Part shown: positions 47,484 to 56,509 of the stretch, piece after piece | Layout: each line of letters begins with the position of its first letter | How positions within the stretch are numbered: the first letter of the stretch is position 1 | Origin: Paenibacillus sp. PL2-23 | GTDB lineage: Bacteria > Bacillota > Bacilli > Paenibacillales > Paenibacillaceae | DNA length: 64,000 bases | Assembly: GCF_040834005.1 (NCBI RefSeq) | Contig: NZ_CP162129.1 | Location: forward strand, 2,318,001 to 2,382,000 | Direction of reading: 5' to 3' | Translations under genes and position numbers: made by a program | Notes under the pieces: generated by a model | The model's input: the letters and a program-made list of their open reading frames with translations, nothing else | Database searches by the model: none | Told to the model about the DNA's origin: nothing

Positions 47484-48962
47484 ATGCGGTGGAAAATAAA
47501 GGTGCTTCTAGTTATCCTTCTGCTTTCTATTCTCAGCTGGAAGCTGTTCGGGGGCAAGCAGCAGCAAATGGCCAACTCCAATGAGGTTGAATTAACCGTG
47601 GCGTTCCCTGTTCATGGCGCTGTATCCTCGGAGTGGGAAGATATTCAGCGCAGGGTTAATCAAATTGTGAGAAGTAAACTTCAGGTCTCAGTTCACTTCC
47701 TGCCCGTTAATGAAGGATCATGGGAGCAGCGTATTAAGCTGATGCTGACGGGAGGAGAGGCGCTTGATCTGGTCGTTGTCAGACATCCCAGCTATTATAC
47801 TCATGTAGCCGAGAAGCGGCTGCTCCCTCTTCAGGGTCTATTGGATAAGTATGGAAAAGATATAAGGAAACAATTAAGTGCCGAGCAGCGTGATGCAGGA
47901 AAGGTGTGGAATGCTATATATGCGGTTCCTGTGGTACGTGAAACAGCCGTTCAATATGGCATCCTGCTGCGGGAGGATTTGGTCAATAAGTATAAAGTTG
48001 ATGTCAGCTCTGTTCAAAGCTTAGAGGATGTTGAAGCTGTCTTGAAGCGTATTCACGAGCTAGAGCCGGAGATTGTTCCACTTGTGCCCAAAAAGGCAGG
48101 CAGCTCCATCTTGGAGGAGTTTGCTCCTTATGACCCTCTGGGCGATGGCTTTGCGATCCTTCCAGATTACGATAATGATGGGAAAGTAGTGAATGCTTTC
48201 GCAACAGAGCAATATGAGCAACAGATTCGGCTTATTAGGGAGTGGTATGTCTCCGGGTTAGTGCATCAAGAGTCTGCAACGAACAATGACAGCGCTTATG
48301 AGCTTATCCGATCCGGAGAAGCCTTCGCTTATTTGTCAGTTCTGCATCCCGGTATAGAAGCTCAGGAATCTCGTGCCGCTGGAAGGGCCATGCTTGCGAT
48401 TCCGCTTACTGAAGCTTATTCGACAACATCCTCAACAGGGGCTGTGATGTGGGGAATTCCACTGTCGTCTCGTCATACGGATAAGGCCATGCAGCTGTTG
48501 AATCTGCTTTACGCTGACTCAGATATTGTTAATCTATTAACTTGGGGAATTGAAGGACAGCACTATTCGATACAGTCGGACTCAGCAATAGACATCCCTA
48601 TTGGGGAGCAGCAATCCCAATGGATGCCCGTTATGATAACAGGACGAATCTTTGGGAATCCGCAGCTCGCCTACAGCTTAGAGGACGAGCCTTCAAACCT
48701 GTGGGAGAGGCTGCACACCTTCGGTATAACGGCAAAGCGTTCCTATGCATATGGCTTTAACTTTTATGCCAAGCCGGTTCAGACTGAAATTGCGGCAGTG
48801 GAAGGGATAGCGAAGCAATACAGGCTGGGGCTGGAGTCAGGCGTATTGGATCCGGAGATTTATTTGGAGGAAATGCTTGATCAGCTTCAGCAAGCGGGTA
48901 TAGAGAGGCTCGTGAACGAAAAACAAAATCAGCTGGATGAATGGTCGACTTTACAAAGGTAG
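47484..48962 (+). CDS. Solute-binding-like protein with uncleaved N-terminal anchor (possible third sensory component)
   Basis: A 492-residue protein of the type 1 extracellular binding fold (LTVAFPVHGAVSSEWEDIQRRVNQIV, then a two-lobed domain ending in a helical region). The N-terminus is a single hydrophobic helix (VLLVILLLSILSWKLFG) with no lipobox Cys, unlike the importer lipoprotein at 49059, so it is probably anchored by this helix or secreted. Its ATG directly follows the stop of the response regulator (TAAATG), which ties it to the two-component pair rather than to the importer. It may present ligand to the kinase; this is inference. Confidence 0.8.
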   Translation: MRWKIKVLLVILLLSILSWKLFGGKQQQMANSNEVELTVAFPVHGAVSSEWEDIQRRVNQIVRSKLQVSVHFLPVNEGSWEQRIKLMLTGGEALDLVVVRHPSYYTHVAEKRLLPLQGLLDKYGKDIRKQLSAEQRDAGKVWNAIYAVPVVRETAVQYGILLREDLVNKYKVDVSSVQSLEDVEAVLKRIHELEPEIVPLVPKKAGSSILEEFAPYDPLGDGFAILPDYDNDGKVVNAFATEQYEQQIRLIREWYVSGLVHQESATNNDSAYELIRSGEAFAYLSVLHPGIEAQESRAAGRAMLAIPLTEAYSTTSSTGAVMWGIPLSSRHTDKAMQLLNLLYADSDIVNLLTWGIEGQHYSIQSDSAIDIPIGEQQSQWMPVMITGRIFGNPQLAYSLEDEPSNLWERLHTFGITAKRSYAYGFNFYAKPVQTEIAAVEGIAKQYRLGLESGVLDPEIYLEEMLDQLQQAGIERLVNEKQNQLDEWSTLQR

Positions 48963-49058
48963 GTCTGCAAACCGATAGGAATAGGTCGGTGAACTGTTAG
49001 TTACTCTCCGGATGATTCTGTATGCTGAATAAGCAAGATAAAAAAAGGAGGGTACAGC

Positions 49059-50705
49059 ATGTTAACGAAGAAATTAGGTTTGGTTCTGGTCATTCTCAGC
49101 ATGATGCTCACGGCGTGTTCCAACGGGAACGAAGGCTCCAATTCGAATTCATCAGTGAACAGCAGCAAAGGTGAAGTCAGCAGCTTTTCGGCCGAAAATC
49201 CACTGGAAATTAAATTTGGCACCATGAACAATCCGCAAGGCAATGATTACATCGAGCTGGAGAAGATGACAGGCGAAACGATGGATAATAATCGTTGGAC
49301 CAAGCTGTTCAAGGAAGAGCTTGGTATCGAGACAAAATACACACTGTCTGGTGCAACAGGTCAATATTCCGATAAATTGAAGCTTGCCATCGCATCAAAT
49401 GATCTTCCTGATATTTATAATGTCCCTGAAAACAATTTGGCCGATCTGAAGCAGCTGGCGGAAGGCGGGGCCGTTCAAGATATTGGTCCATTGTATGACC
49501 AATTCGCCTCCCCGCTTCTGAAAAGCATTATTGAAGGTGAAGGCTCAAGCATCTTCGATTCGGTAACATTCGATGGGAAGCGGTATGGCATTCCGGTCAA
49601 AATGCCGTCCACCAATGGCTACAACCATTTATGGATTCGAGAGGACTGGCTAAAAAAGCTGAATCTCCAGCGTCCAAAAACGATGGATGATGTTTATGAA
49701 ATTGCAAAAGCGTTTGCCAATGATGATCCGGATGGCAATGGGCAAAAGGATACAATCGGCTTGGCCATGAACCAAGGCTTCTATAACAACCTAGGCATGT
49801 CCGGCGTCTTCTGGGCATATGGTGCGTTTCCTGAATTTTGGCTGAAGGGCGCCGATGGTAAGGTTACCAATGGCACCATTCAACCTGAAATGAAAGAGCC
49901 GCTGAAATGGCTGGCTAAGATGTTTAAGGAGGGGCTTGTCGATCCAGAGTTTGGCAGCAAGGACTGGTCCAAAATGGGTGATATGATTACTTCCAACAAA
50001 GCTGGAATGTTCTATGGCACACATTGGTATGCCTTTATGGCGGAGGGCTCCATCAAAAATGATCCAAATGCCAAGTGGATTACTGTGCCCTTACCTTCAG
50101 GGAATGGTCAGCCTGTAAAAATTGCAATGAAGAATGCTGCAGATGGAGCTTGGGTTGTACGGGAAGGCTTCGAGCATCCAGAGAAAATGATTGAAATGTT
50201 GAATTTATACGTAGAGACGCTATTTGGCGATGATGCGGAGATGAGCAAATGGTGGTCAGAGGGCAGCGTAGGAGGCGTATGGATGATGTCGCCGGTTCGA
50301 GTGCTTAAGCCTACGCTTGACTTGGAAGCTCATGCGGATATTAAGGTAGCTTTGGCTAATGGAACAACAGATCAATTAAAGGGTATTGGTAAAAACTTCT
50401 ATGAGTCTATGCAAAATGGCGCATGGACAATGGAAATGATGTTTGGACCAAAGGATACGCCATTTGATTTTGTTGCAAGCTCTTACCCTGACGCAGTGAT
50501 CTGGGATGAATATCAGGGTGCGCCAACACCGACACAGCTTACAGCTACAAGCACGATGCATGAATTTATGGAAACGGGCTTAACCAAGTTTGTACTTGGT
50601 CAAGTAGATGTGGATAGCGGCTTCGACAAGTTTGTAGAGGATTGGAAGAAGCTAGGCGGACAGAGCATTATGGATGAAATTAATGAGATTAAAGGAATTA
50701 AATAA
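49059..50705 (+). CDS. ABC solute-binding lipoprotein
   Basis: A 548-residue lipoprotein, lipobox MLTAC (Cys near 20), then an Asn/Ser-rich linker and a large LipO/LplA-type binding domain (YSDKLKLAIASNDLPDIYNV, YGIPVKMPSTNGYNHLWIREDWLKKL). A DPDGNGQKDT segment resembles an EF-hand-like calcium loop often present in this group. Start ATG 49059 is behind AAGGAGGG. It supplies the permeases at 50783 and 51700. The cargo is unknown: the locus has no glycoside hydrolase, but a nucleoside-hydrolase-fold protein and a polyol dehydrogenase follow. Confidence 0.93.
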   Translation: MLTKKLGLVLVILSMMLTACSNGNEGSNSNSSVNSSKGEVSSFSAENPLEIKFGTMNNPQGNDYIELEKMTGETMDNNRWTKLFKEELGIETKYTLSGATGQYSDKLKLAIASNDLPDIYNVPENNLADLKQLAEGGAVQDIGPLYDQFASPLLKSIIEGEGSSIFDSVTFDGKRYGIPVKMPSTNGYNHLWIREDWLKKLNLQRPKTMDDVYEIAKAFANDDPDGNGQKDTIGLAMNQGFYNNLGMSGVFWAYGAFPEFWLKGADGKVTNGTIQPEMKEPLKWLAKMFKEGLVDPEFGSKDWSKMGDMITSNKAGMFYGTHWYAFMAEGSIKNDPNAKWITVPLPSGNGQPVKIAMKNAADGAWVVREGFEHPEKMIEMLNLYVETLFGDDAEMSKWWSEGSVGGVWMMSPVRVLKPTLDLEAHADIKVALANGTTDQLKGIGKNFYESMQNGAWTMEMMFGPKDTPFDFVASSYPDAVIWDEYQGAPTPTQLTATSTMHEFMETGLTKFVLGQVDVDSGFDKFVEDWKKLGGQSIMDEINEIKGIK

Positions 50706-50718
50706 TCGTGTTCATATC

Positions 50719-50750
50719 GCGGTACCGGTGGTTTTGACCAGCGGTACCGC
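50719..50750 (+). terminator. Intercistronic hairpin after the binding-protein gene
   Basis: Perfect 9-bp stem GCGGTACCG/CGGTACCGC without a T run; likely a 3' stabiliser of the binding-protein message. Confidence 0.65.
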
Positions 50751-50782
50751 CTAGTATACGAAGGGCAAAAGGCGGGATTGTG

Positions 50783-51688
50783 ATGTTCAAGAATAGGAGT
50801 AATCGAAGAGAAGTTCCGCTTCATCTGATGTTAATGCCTGGTCTAATATTCGTTATTATCTTTTCCTATATTCCCATGTCGGGAATCATCATTGCTTTCC
50901 AGCAGTTTAACCCAGTCAAAGGTCTATTCGGCGATCAGAAGTGGGTTGGATTTGCTAATTTTGAATATGTGTTTTCCATGCCCAATATTTGGCGAGTTGT
51001 ATGGAATACACTTTTTATCGCAATTATGAAAATCATAGCAGGTATGGTCGTTCCGATCACCTTTGCTCTGCTTTTGAATGAAGTGCGTCGTATGATTTTT
51101 AAACGTGTGACACAAACGATCATTTATTTCCCTTATTTCTTATCATGGGTCATTCTTAGCGGGATATTAATTGATATCTTGTCACCTTCCTATGGGCTAG
51201 TCAACAAGTTGATTTCCGCCGTAGGACTCGAGCCTATCTATTTCCTCGGAGAGAACAAGTGGTTTCCTTACACCATTGTGATGACAGATATATGGAAAAA
51301 CTTTGGTTTCTATACGATTGTATATTTGGCGGCTATCACAAGCATAGATCCTTCCTTGTACGAAGCCTCAGCCGTGGATGGCGCTAATCGCTGGAGACAA
51401 GTGTGGCATATTACGCTGCCTGGCATGCGTCCTATCATCGTCTTGCTGATGGTACTCAATTTAGGCTCTGTTCTTGATGCAGGCTTTGATCAAATCTTTA
51501 ATCTATATAGTCCGCAGGTATATGAATCAGGCGACGTTATTGACACGATGGTGTACCGAATGGGATTACTGCAATCGCAATACAGTGCTTCGGCTGCTGT
51601 CGGCCTGCTGAAATCGGCTGTATCATTGATCCTGATCTCTGCTGCCTATTATACGGCATATCGGCTATTTAAATATCGCGTGTTCTAG
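50783..51688 (+). CDS. Carbohydrate ABC permease, LplB type (second importer)
   Basis: A 301-residue inner-membrane permease with six helices and the EAA loop SLYEASAVDGANRWRQVWHITLP. The opening FSYIPMSGIIIAFQQFNPVKGLFG places it in the LplB group, like the permease at 15332. ATG 50783 is preceded by GTG 50780 in frame; ribosome site GGCGGGA fits either. The second permease follows after 11 bases. Confidence 0.94.
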   Translation: MFKNRSNRREVPLHLMLMPGLIFVIIFSYIPMSGIIIAFQQFNPVKGLFGDQKWVGFANFEYVFSMPNIWRVVWNTLFIAIMKIIAGMVVPITFALLLNEVRRMIFKRVTQTIIYFPYFLSWVILSGILIDILSPSYGLVNKLISAVGLEPIYFLGENKWFPYTIVMTDIWKNFGFYTIVYLAAITSIDPSLYEASAVDGANRWRQVWHITLPGMRPIIVLLMVLNLGSVLDAGFDQIFNLYSPQVYESGDVIDTMVYRMGLLQSQYSASAAVGLLKSAVSLILISAAYYTAYRLFKYRVF

Positions 51689-51699
51689 GAGGTCTTACT

Positions 51700-52581
51700 G
51701 TGGGGTTGAATAATACGACGGGGCGAAGCGTATTCAATGTAATAAATTATGGTATTCTGTCTGCAGCGGCATTAATGTGTCTGGTTCCATTCATTCATTT
51801 GCTGGCGATTTCGTTCAGCAACACGGCAGCTATTCAAGGCGGGCTGGTCGGCTTCTTGCCGGTTAATTTCACACTGGAGCCCTATAAATATGTTATCGGC
51901 AAAGATGCGTTCTGGGCTTCCTTCTTAATGACCGTGATGAGAGTGCTAATTGGACTTGTGATTAATCTCATATTGGTTGTGCTGACTGCTTATCCGCTCT
52001 CCAAGTCAAATGAAAGATTCCGCAAGCGCACGAAGTACGTCTGGATTTTTTTCTTCACGATGCTGTTTAGCGGCGGCTTGATTCCCAATTATTTGCTTGT
52101 TAAGGAACTGCATTTGATGAATACCATTTGGGCGCTCGTGCTGCCTTCTGCGGTGATGGTATTCAACATTGTACTAATGCTTAACTTCTTCCGCGAGGTG
52201 CCGGAGGAAATGGAGGACGCGGCTTATATCGATGGTGCTGGACATTGGCGTATTTTGTTCCAGATTTATATTCCCGTTTCCTTGCCTGCTGTCGCCACAA
52301 TAGCGATGTTCTCTATCGTCTTCCACTGGAATAACTGGTTTGATGGACTCATCTATATGAAGGTGGATAACTATCCGCTACAAACCTATCTGCAGTCCAT
52401 TATAATTAATTTCAACTCTATGACGATGAGTACGACGGATGCGATGATGATGGCTAAGTTGAACGATCGTTCCATTAAAGCATCCCAATTGATTGTTGGA
52501 GCTATTCCGATCTTGATGGTCTATCCATTCCTGCAGAAGTACTTTGTGGCTGGTATTAAAGTGGGCGGTGTAAAAGGTTAA
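51700..52581 (+). CDS. Carbohydrate ABC permease, YtcP type (second importer)
   Basis: A 293-residue permease, six helices, EAA loop MEDAAYIDGAGHWRILFQIYIPVSLP and the group's standard ending FLQKYFVAGIKVGGVKG. GTG start at 51700, seven bases after AGGAGG. It forms the channel with the preceding protein. As with the first importer, no ATPase gene is nearby, so a shared MsmX-type ATPase is expected. Confidence 0.94.
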   Translation: MGLNNTTGRSVFNVINYGILSAAALMCLVPFIHLLAISFSNTAAIQGGLVGFLPVNFTLEPYKYVIGKDAFWASFLMTVMRVLIGLVINLILVVLTAYPLSKSNERFRKRTKYVWIFFFTMLFSGGLIPNYLLVKELHLMNTIWALVLPSAVMVFNIVLMLNFFREVPEEMEDAAYIDGAGHWRILFQIYIPVSLPAVATIAMFSIVFHWNNWFDGLIYMKVDNYPLQTYLQSIIINFNSMTMSTTDAMMMAKLNDRSIKASQLIVGAIPILMVYPFLQKYFVAGIKVGGVKG

Positions 52582-52643
52582 TCATTGGGAATGGCGAAAT
52601 GGATAACAAGCCGAATAAGGTGACCTAATAGGAGTGTGATAAG

Positions 52644-53555
52644 ATGAATAGATTACCATTCGATGTACCTCAGAATAAAAAAATTCGACTTATTATGAAC
52701 ACCGATGCCAAAAATGAGGCAGACGATCAATTCGCAATTGTTCATGCCCTGCTAACTCCCCGTTTTTTGATTAAAGGTCTTATCGCCGCACACTTTGGCA
52801 AGGATCGTACAAACAATTCCATGCAGGAAAGCTACGATGAAATTCAGAAGGTGCTTTCCATTATGGATATGGAAGAACAGGTTCCCGTTTTTAAGGGAGC
52901 AACAGAGGCATTGGTAGATGAGTTCACCCCACAGATTTCCGAAGGTGCTGAGCTGATCATACGTGAAGCGCTATCTGACGATCCAACTCCTTTATATGTC
53001 GTTTTCCTTGGTCCAATTACGGACTTGGCTGCTGCTTTCTTGATGGAGCCTGCTATTGCCGGGCGATTGACTGCGATCTGGATTGGCGGGGGGCAGTGGC
53101 CAAATGGCGGCTGGGAATTTAATCTTCGCAACGATATTCATGCCGCAAATGTACTATTTCAATCTGGAATCGATGTGTGGCAGGTTCCGATAAATGTGTA
53201 TTCGAATGTGAAAGTCACGCTTGCCGAGCTAGCTCTTAAGGTGAGGCCATGTGGAGAGATCGGGCGGTATCTCTTCGACCAGTTAATAGCGTTTAATGAT
53301 TGGGCAGCGCAAGTTATGCCCAACAACGACTGGCCAAAAGGCGAAAGCTGGTCGCTTGGCGATTCACCTACTGTCAGCCTGCTTCTGGACGACCATCGTT
53401 TCGAATATGAGATGAAGCCGGCGCCGCGCATTACGGAGGATATGTTATATGTACATGCTCAGACGGAACGCTATATTCGGGTTTATCAAAATGTCGATCC
53501 GAGATATACACTTGAAGACATGTTTGCCAAGCTGGCATTGTACGCTGGACTATAA
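52644..53555 (+). CDS. Nucleoside-hydrolase-fold protein with altered active site
   Basis: A 303-residue protein related to inosine-uridine nucleoside N-ribohydrolases. The N-terminal strand and calcium loop read MNTDAKNEADDQFAIVHAL instead of the usual DTDxGxDD, keeping the last two Asp. PLYVVFLGPITDLAAAF and IWIGGGQWPNGGWEFNLRNDIHAANVLF match the family (GPLTNLA, then NxxxDxxAA). Where true hydrolases have HDPLA late in the chain, this reads GDSPTVS and lacks the catalytic His. It may hydrolyse a different N- or O-glycoside, or bind only. RBS AGGAG nine bases before ATG. Same operon as the importer. Confidence 0.85.
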   Translation: MNRLPFDVPQNKKIRLIMNTDAKNEADDQFAIVHALLTPRFLIKGLIAAHFGKDRTNNSMQESYDEIQKVLSIMDMEEQVPVFKGATEALVDEFTPQISEGAELIIREALSDDPTPLYVVFLGPITDLAAAFLMEPAIAGRLTAIWIGGGQWPNGGWEFNLRNDIHAANVLFQSGIDVWQVPINVYSNVKVTLAELALKVRPCGEIGRYLFDQLIAFNDWAAQVMPNNDWPKGESWSLGDSPTVSLLLDDHRFEYEMKPAPRITEDMLYVHAQTERYIRVYQNVDPRYTLEDMFAKLALYAGL

Positions 53556-53576
53556 TAACGAATGGAAGTGCTGAAT

Positions 53577-54629
53577 ATGGGGAAGATGTATGCGGCAATT
53601 CTCGACGAGCCCATGAGCATCGGGATTAAGCAGATAGACATCCCGGTGCCGAAGGATCACGAGGCGCTTATCAAAGTATATTGTATTGGGGTTTGCGGAT
53701 CAGATGTTCATTATTATGAGCATGGCAGAATTGGACGTTATATAGTTCGGGAGCCAATTGTGCTGGGTCATGAGGTGTCTGGTGAGGTTGTTGCAGTAGG
53801 CAAACATGTAAAAAATATATTGGTTGGCGACCGTGTAGCGGTAGAGCCAGGTGCAACGTGCGGATGCTGCGAATATTGCAAGACAGGGCGTTATAACTTA
53901 TGTGAAGAGGTTGTGTTTTTGGCCACCCCACCCGTGAATGGCGCTTGGGCGGAATATATTACGGTGTCGAGCGATCTGCTGTTCAAGCTTCCTCAGGGCA
54001 TGAGCTTCGAGACTGGAGCGATGCTGGAGCCGCTGTCCGTAGGCTTTCACGCCATGCAGAGAGGAGGGGCCAAGCCGTTTGATCGATTGCTTGTGACAGG
54101 ACTTGGGCCAATTGGCTTGCTGGCTGGCCAGGCGGCGAAGCTGTTCGGCATATCTGAAATTTACGGAACCGATGTTGTGCCGTATAGGCGCAAGCTAGCT
54201 CTCGAAATGGGCTTTACGGCGGCACTCGATCCCTCTTCAGAAAATGTGGCACAACGTTTAAATGAATTGACAGATGGAGGAGGCATTACGCTTGTTGTTG
54301 AAACTTCAGGCAATGCACGCGCTATGGCTGACACGATTAAGCTAGTTCGCCGCGGAGGACGTATTGTCTTTGTTGGTCTTCCAGCCATGGATGCGGTCCC
54401 GATGGACATGGGTGCATTTATAGATGCTGAGATCGATGCTTTTGGTATTTTTCGATATGCCAATACGTATCCTGCAGCGATTCACGCCCTTCAACGGTCC
54501 ACTGTTGACATTGAGAAAATCATTACTCATCGTTACGCCTTGGCAGATATTAGGGAAGCAGTGGAGACGGCGCGAACACAGAAGGATACGAGCATCAAAG
54601 TGATGATATATCCAAGCTTGTCTTTATAA
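53577..54629 (+). CDS. Zinc-dependent polyol/L-iditol-type dehydrogenase
   Basis: A 350-residue medium-chain dehydrogenase. Catalytic zinc ligands Cys40 (GVCGSDVHYYEHG), His65 and Glu66 (LGHEVSGEVV); structural zinc ligands Cys95, 98, 101 and 109. The NAD site is VTGLGPIGLLAGQAAK, and the Asp after the second strand (YGTDVV) points to NAD rather than NADP. The GSDVHYYEHGRIGRY stretch is typical of sorbitol/L-iditol dehydrogenases. ATG 53577 fits the GGAAGTG site better than ATG 53562. Last gene of the importer operon; probably oxidises the sugar alcohol or sugar released from the imported compound. Confidence 0.93.
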   Translation: MGKMYAAILDEPMSIGIKQIDIPVPKDHEALIKVYCIGVCGSDVHYYEHGRIGRYIVREPIVLGHEVSGEVVAVGKHVKNILVGDRVAVEPGATCGCCEYCKTGRYNLCEEVVFLATPPVNGAWAEYITVSSDLLFKLPQGMSFETGAMLEPLSVGFHAMQRGGAKPFDRLLVTGLGPIGLLAGQAAKLFGISEIYGTDVVPYRRKLALEMGFTAALDPSSENVAQRLNELTDGGGITLVVETSGNARAMADTIKLVRRGGRIVFVGLPAMDAVPMDMGAFIDAEIDAFGIFRYANTYPAAIHALQRSTVDIEKIITHRYALADIREAVETARTQKDTSIKVMIYPSLSL

Positions 54630-54634
54630 AACAG

Positions 54635-54682
54635 AAAGCCCGGCATTCAGGAAGTCCTGCGACTTCGCGATGCCGGGCTTTT
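54635..54682. terminator. Bidirectional terminator between the dehydrogenase and GH43 genes
   Basis: AAAGCCCGGCAT pairs with ATGCCGGGCTTTT (54670-54682), with a smaller inner stem (AGTCCTGCGACTT); A- and T-rich ends serve both directions. Confidence 0.85.
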
Positions 54683-54708
54683 GGTTAGCGTGTACAGCAT
54701 GTTCTCTC

Positions 54709-55686
54709 TTATGCTTTGTCGTAAGGATGGATCGTCACGATGGTGCCGTCTTCGTTATATTTCAGCTCCGTGAATTTGACAGAACGTTTGTTGTCTGCTC
54801 CACCGGATAAGGAGCTGTCGTGGTAGAACAGATACCACTTGCCGTCAAACTCAACAATGGAGTGGTGGGTGGTCCATCCGATCACCGGCGTCAGGATTGT
54901 GCCTTTGAAGGTGAAGGGTCCTGTAGGGCTTTCGCTCACCGCATACACGAGCTTGTGCGTAGAGCCTGTCGAGTAGGACAAATAATACCGTCCATTGTAA
55001 GTGTGCATCCACGGCCCTTCGAAATATCTGCGCTCCTCATCACCGGCAAGAAGGGGCTGCCCATTCTCATCGACAATTGAGATTTCTTGAGGAGCAGTCT
55101 TGAAGGTGAGCATATCCTCGCTTAACTCGGCGACAATTGGTCCAAGCGCAGGCGCGTCGGCGGCTGGTCCCTCTGCCTCTGGCACGAAGCTGCCAGTCTG
55201 CCATTTCTCGAGCTGGCCTCCCCATAATCCGCCGAAATACATATAAGCTCGATTATCTGAATCAATGAATACGGCGGGATCAATGCTGAAGCTTCCCGGG
55301 ATATAGCTTGGCTCAGGAGTGAATGGACCGGCAGGCGATGCACTTGTGGCAACGCCGATGCGGAATATGTTGTCGTGATCCCGCGCCGGGAAAAATAAAT
55401 AATACGTATTGTTTTTGAAAGCGGCGTCCGGAGCCCACATTTGTTGCTTGGCCCACGGCACGTCCTTGATGTGAAGCGCTTGTCCATGATCGACGCAGGG
55501 CGCGTCCGGGTTATCCATGGATAGGACATGATAGTCCTCCATATCATATTGATCCCCGTTGTCATTGGACTGCTTCTCATGATCCAGGTCATGGGAAGGG
55601 TAAACATAAATTTTGCCTTCGAACACATGAGCGGACGGGTCAGCGGTATAAATATGAGTCACTAACGGTTCATTCTGCTTCGGCAT
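54709..55686 (-). CDS. GH43 glycoside hydrolase (beta-xylosidase/arabinofuranosidase type)
   Basis: A 325-residue five-bladed beta-propeller without a signal peptide, hence cytoplasmic. The three catalytic acids are visible: general base Asp in IYTADPSAHVF, the pKa-modulating Asp in SIDPAVFID and acid Glu in YFEGPWMH. Single-domain length, no C-terminal lectin-like part. It would remove xylose or arabinose from short oligosaccharides after uptake, which suits the xylanase at 4113; the specific sugar cannot be told from sequence. RBS AAGGAG eight bases before ATG 55686. Transcribed alone. Confidence 0.92.
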   Translation of the reverse strand: MPKQNEPLVTHIYTADPSAHVFEGKIYVYPSHDLDHEKQSNDNGDQYDMEDYHVLSMDNPDAPCVDHGQALHIKDVPWAKQQMWAPDAAFKNNTYYLFFPARDHDNIFRIGVATSASPAGPFTPEPSYIPGSFSIDPAVFIDSDNRAYMYFGGLWGGQLEKWQTGSFVPEAEGPAADAPALGPIVAELSEDMLTFKTAPQEISIVDENGQPLLAGDEERRYFEGPWMHTYNGRYYLSYSTGSTHKLVYAVSESPTGPFTFKGTILTPVIGWTTHHSIVEFDGKWYLFYHDSSLSGGADNKRSVKFTELKYNEDGTIVTIHPYDKA

Positions 55687-55806
55687 GTCGTAATCTCCTT
55701 CTCCGTTTCTGAACAGGCATAGGTATCCGTTTAATTTTAATAAATTTTCATCGCTCCAGCCACCTTAGAAAGTATTGCTTTTATTATAAAATCTATAGGT
55801 TTTTCT

Positions 55807-56388
55807 TCAGGCAAGCCGGGAGCCTAATTGCCGGATGCGCTCCAGCCACTTTGCACGCTTCTCGGGGGTGGATGTTTTGACCGGTCCAATCTCCGTTACC
55901 CGAACGGGACGAATCCCGCAAAAACTCAGTATATTCCGCTTCATCACATTGTGCCCTGCCTGCCGATAAATGAATCGGTTGTACCACGAGGGCGTATCCA
56001 TCGTGACAATGAGATGCGCTGTTCTGCCCTTCAGGAGCTTATCCCATAAGCTGGAGCTCTCCCGGTACTTGAAGGCGAAGCCCGGCAGGAAGATGCGGTC
56101 GATGAAGCCCTTGAGCACAGCCGGCATGGAGCCCCACCAGGTAGGATATACAAACACAAGATGCTCGGCCCATTGGATCAGCCTCTGCGCCTCCAGCAAG
56201 TCCTCCTCAAGCTCCGTTCTTTGGCGGAAGCCGAACTGCAGGTTCGGGTTGAAGGTGATGCGGCTGAGGTGGATGGTCTGTACCTCCGCTCCCCTCTCAG
56301 CCGCTCCCTTGCTATATGCGTCAGTCAGAGCCGCACAATAGCTTAGCGGGTCGGGATGTCCGTTGATGATGAGAATTTTCATAGTCAT
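55807..56388 (-). CDS. NAD(P)H:quinone oxidoreductase, flavodoxin-fold
   Basis: A 193-residue FMN or FAD protein of the flavodoxin_2 family (MdaB/KefF-like). KILIINGHPDPLSYCAALTDAY is the phosphate-binding opening and VFVYPTWWGSMPAVLKGFIDRIFLPGFAF the isoalloxazine loop. It would reduce quinones by two electrons and so prevent radical formation. RBS AGGAGG nine bases before ATG 56388. It is divergent from the AraC gene at 56510, its probable regulator, and lies in a stretch rich in redox enzymes (nitroreductase, aldo/keto reductase). Confidence 0.92.
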   Translation of the reverse strand: MTMKILIINGHPDPLSYCAALTDAYSKGAAERGAEVQTIHLSRITFNPNLQFGFRQRTELEEDLLEAQRLIQWAEHLVFVYPTWWGSMPAVLKGFIDRIFLPGFAFKYRESSSLWDKLLKGRTAHLIVTMDTPSWYNRFIYRQAGHNVMKRNILSFCGIRPVRVTEIGPVKTSTPEKRAKWLERIRQLGSRLA

Positions 56389-56509
56389 GAGGGTGTTCCT
56401 CCTATATGATAGTAATGAGCAGCTGCAACTAGCATATAGGGATACCTTGAAATAAAAAATGATGGGATGCGCAACAAAGGTGTGAAATGACGCAAAGGAG
56501 GGACCAGGC

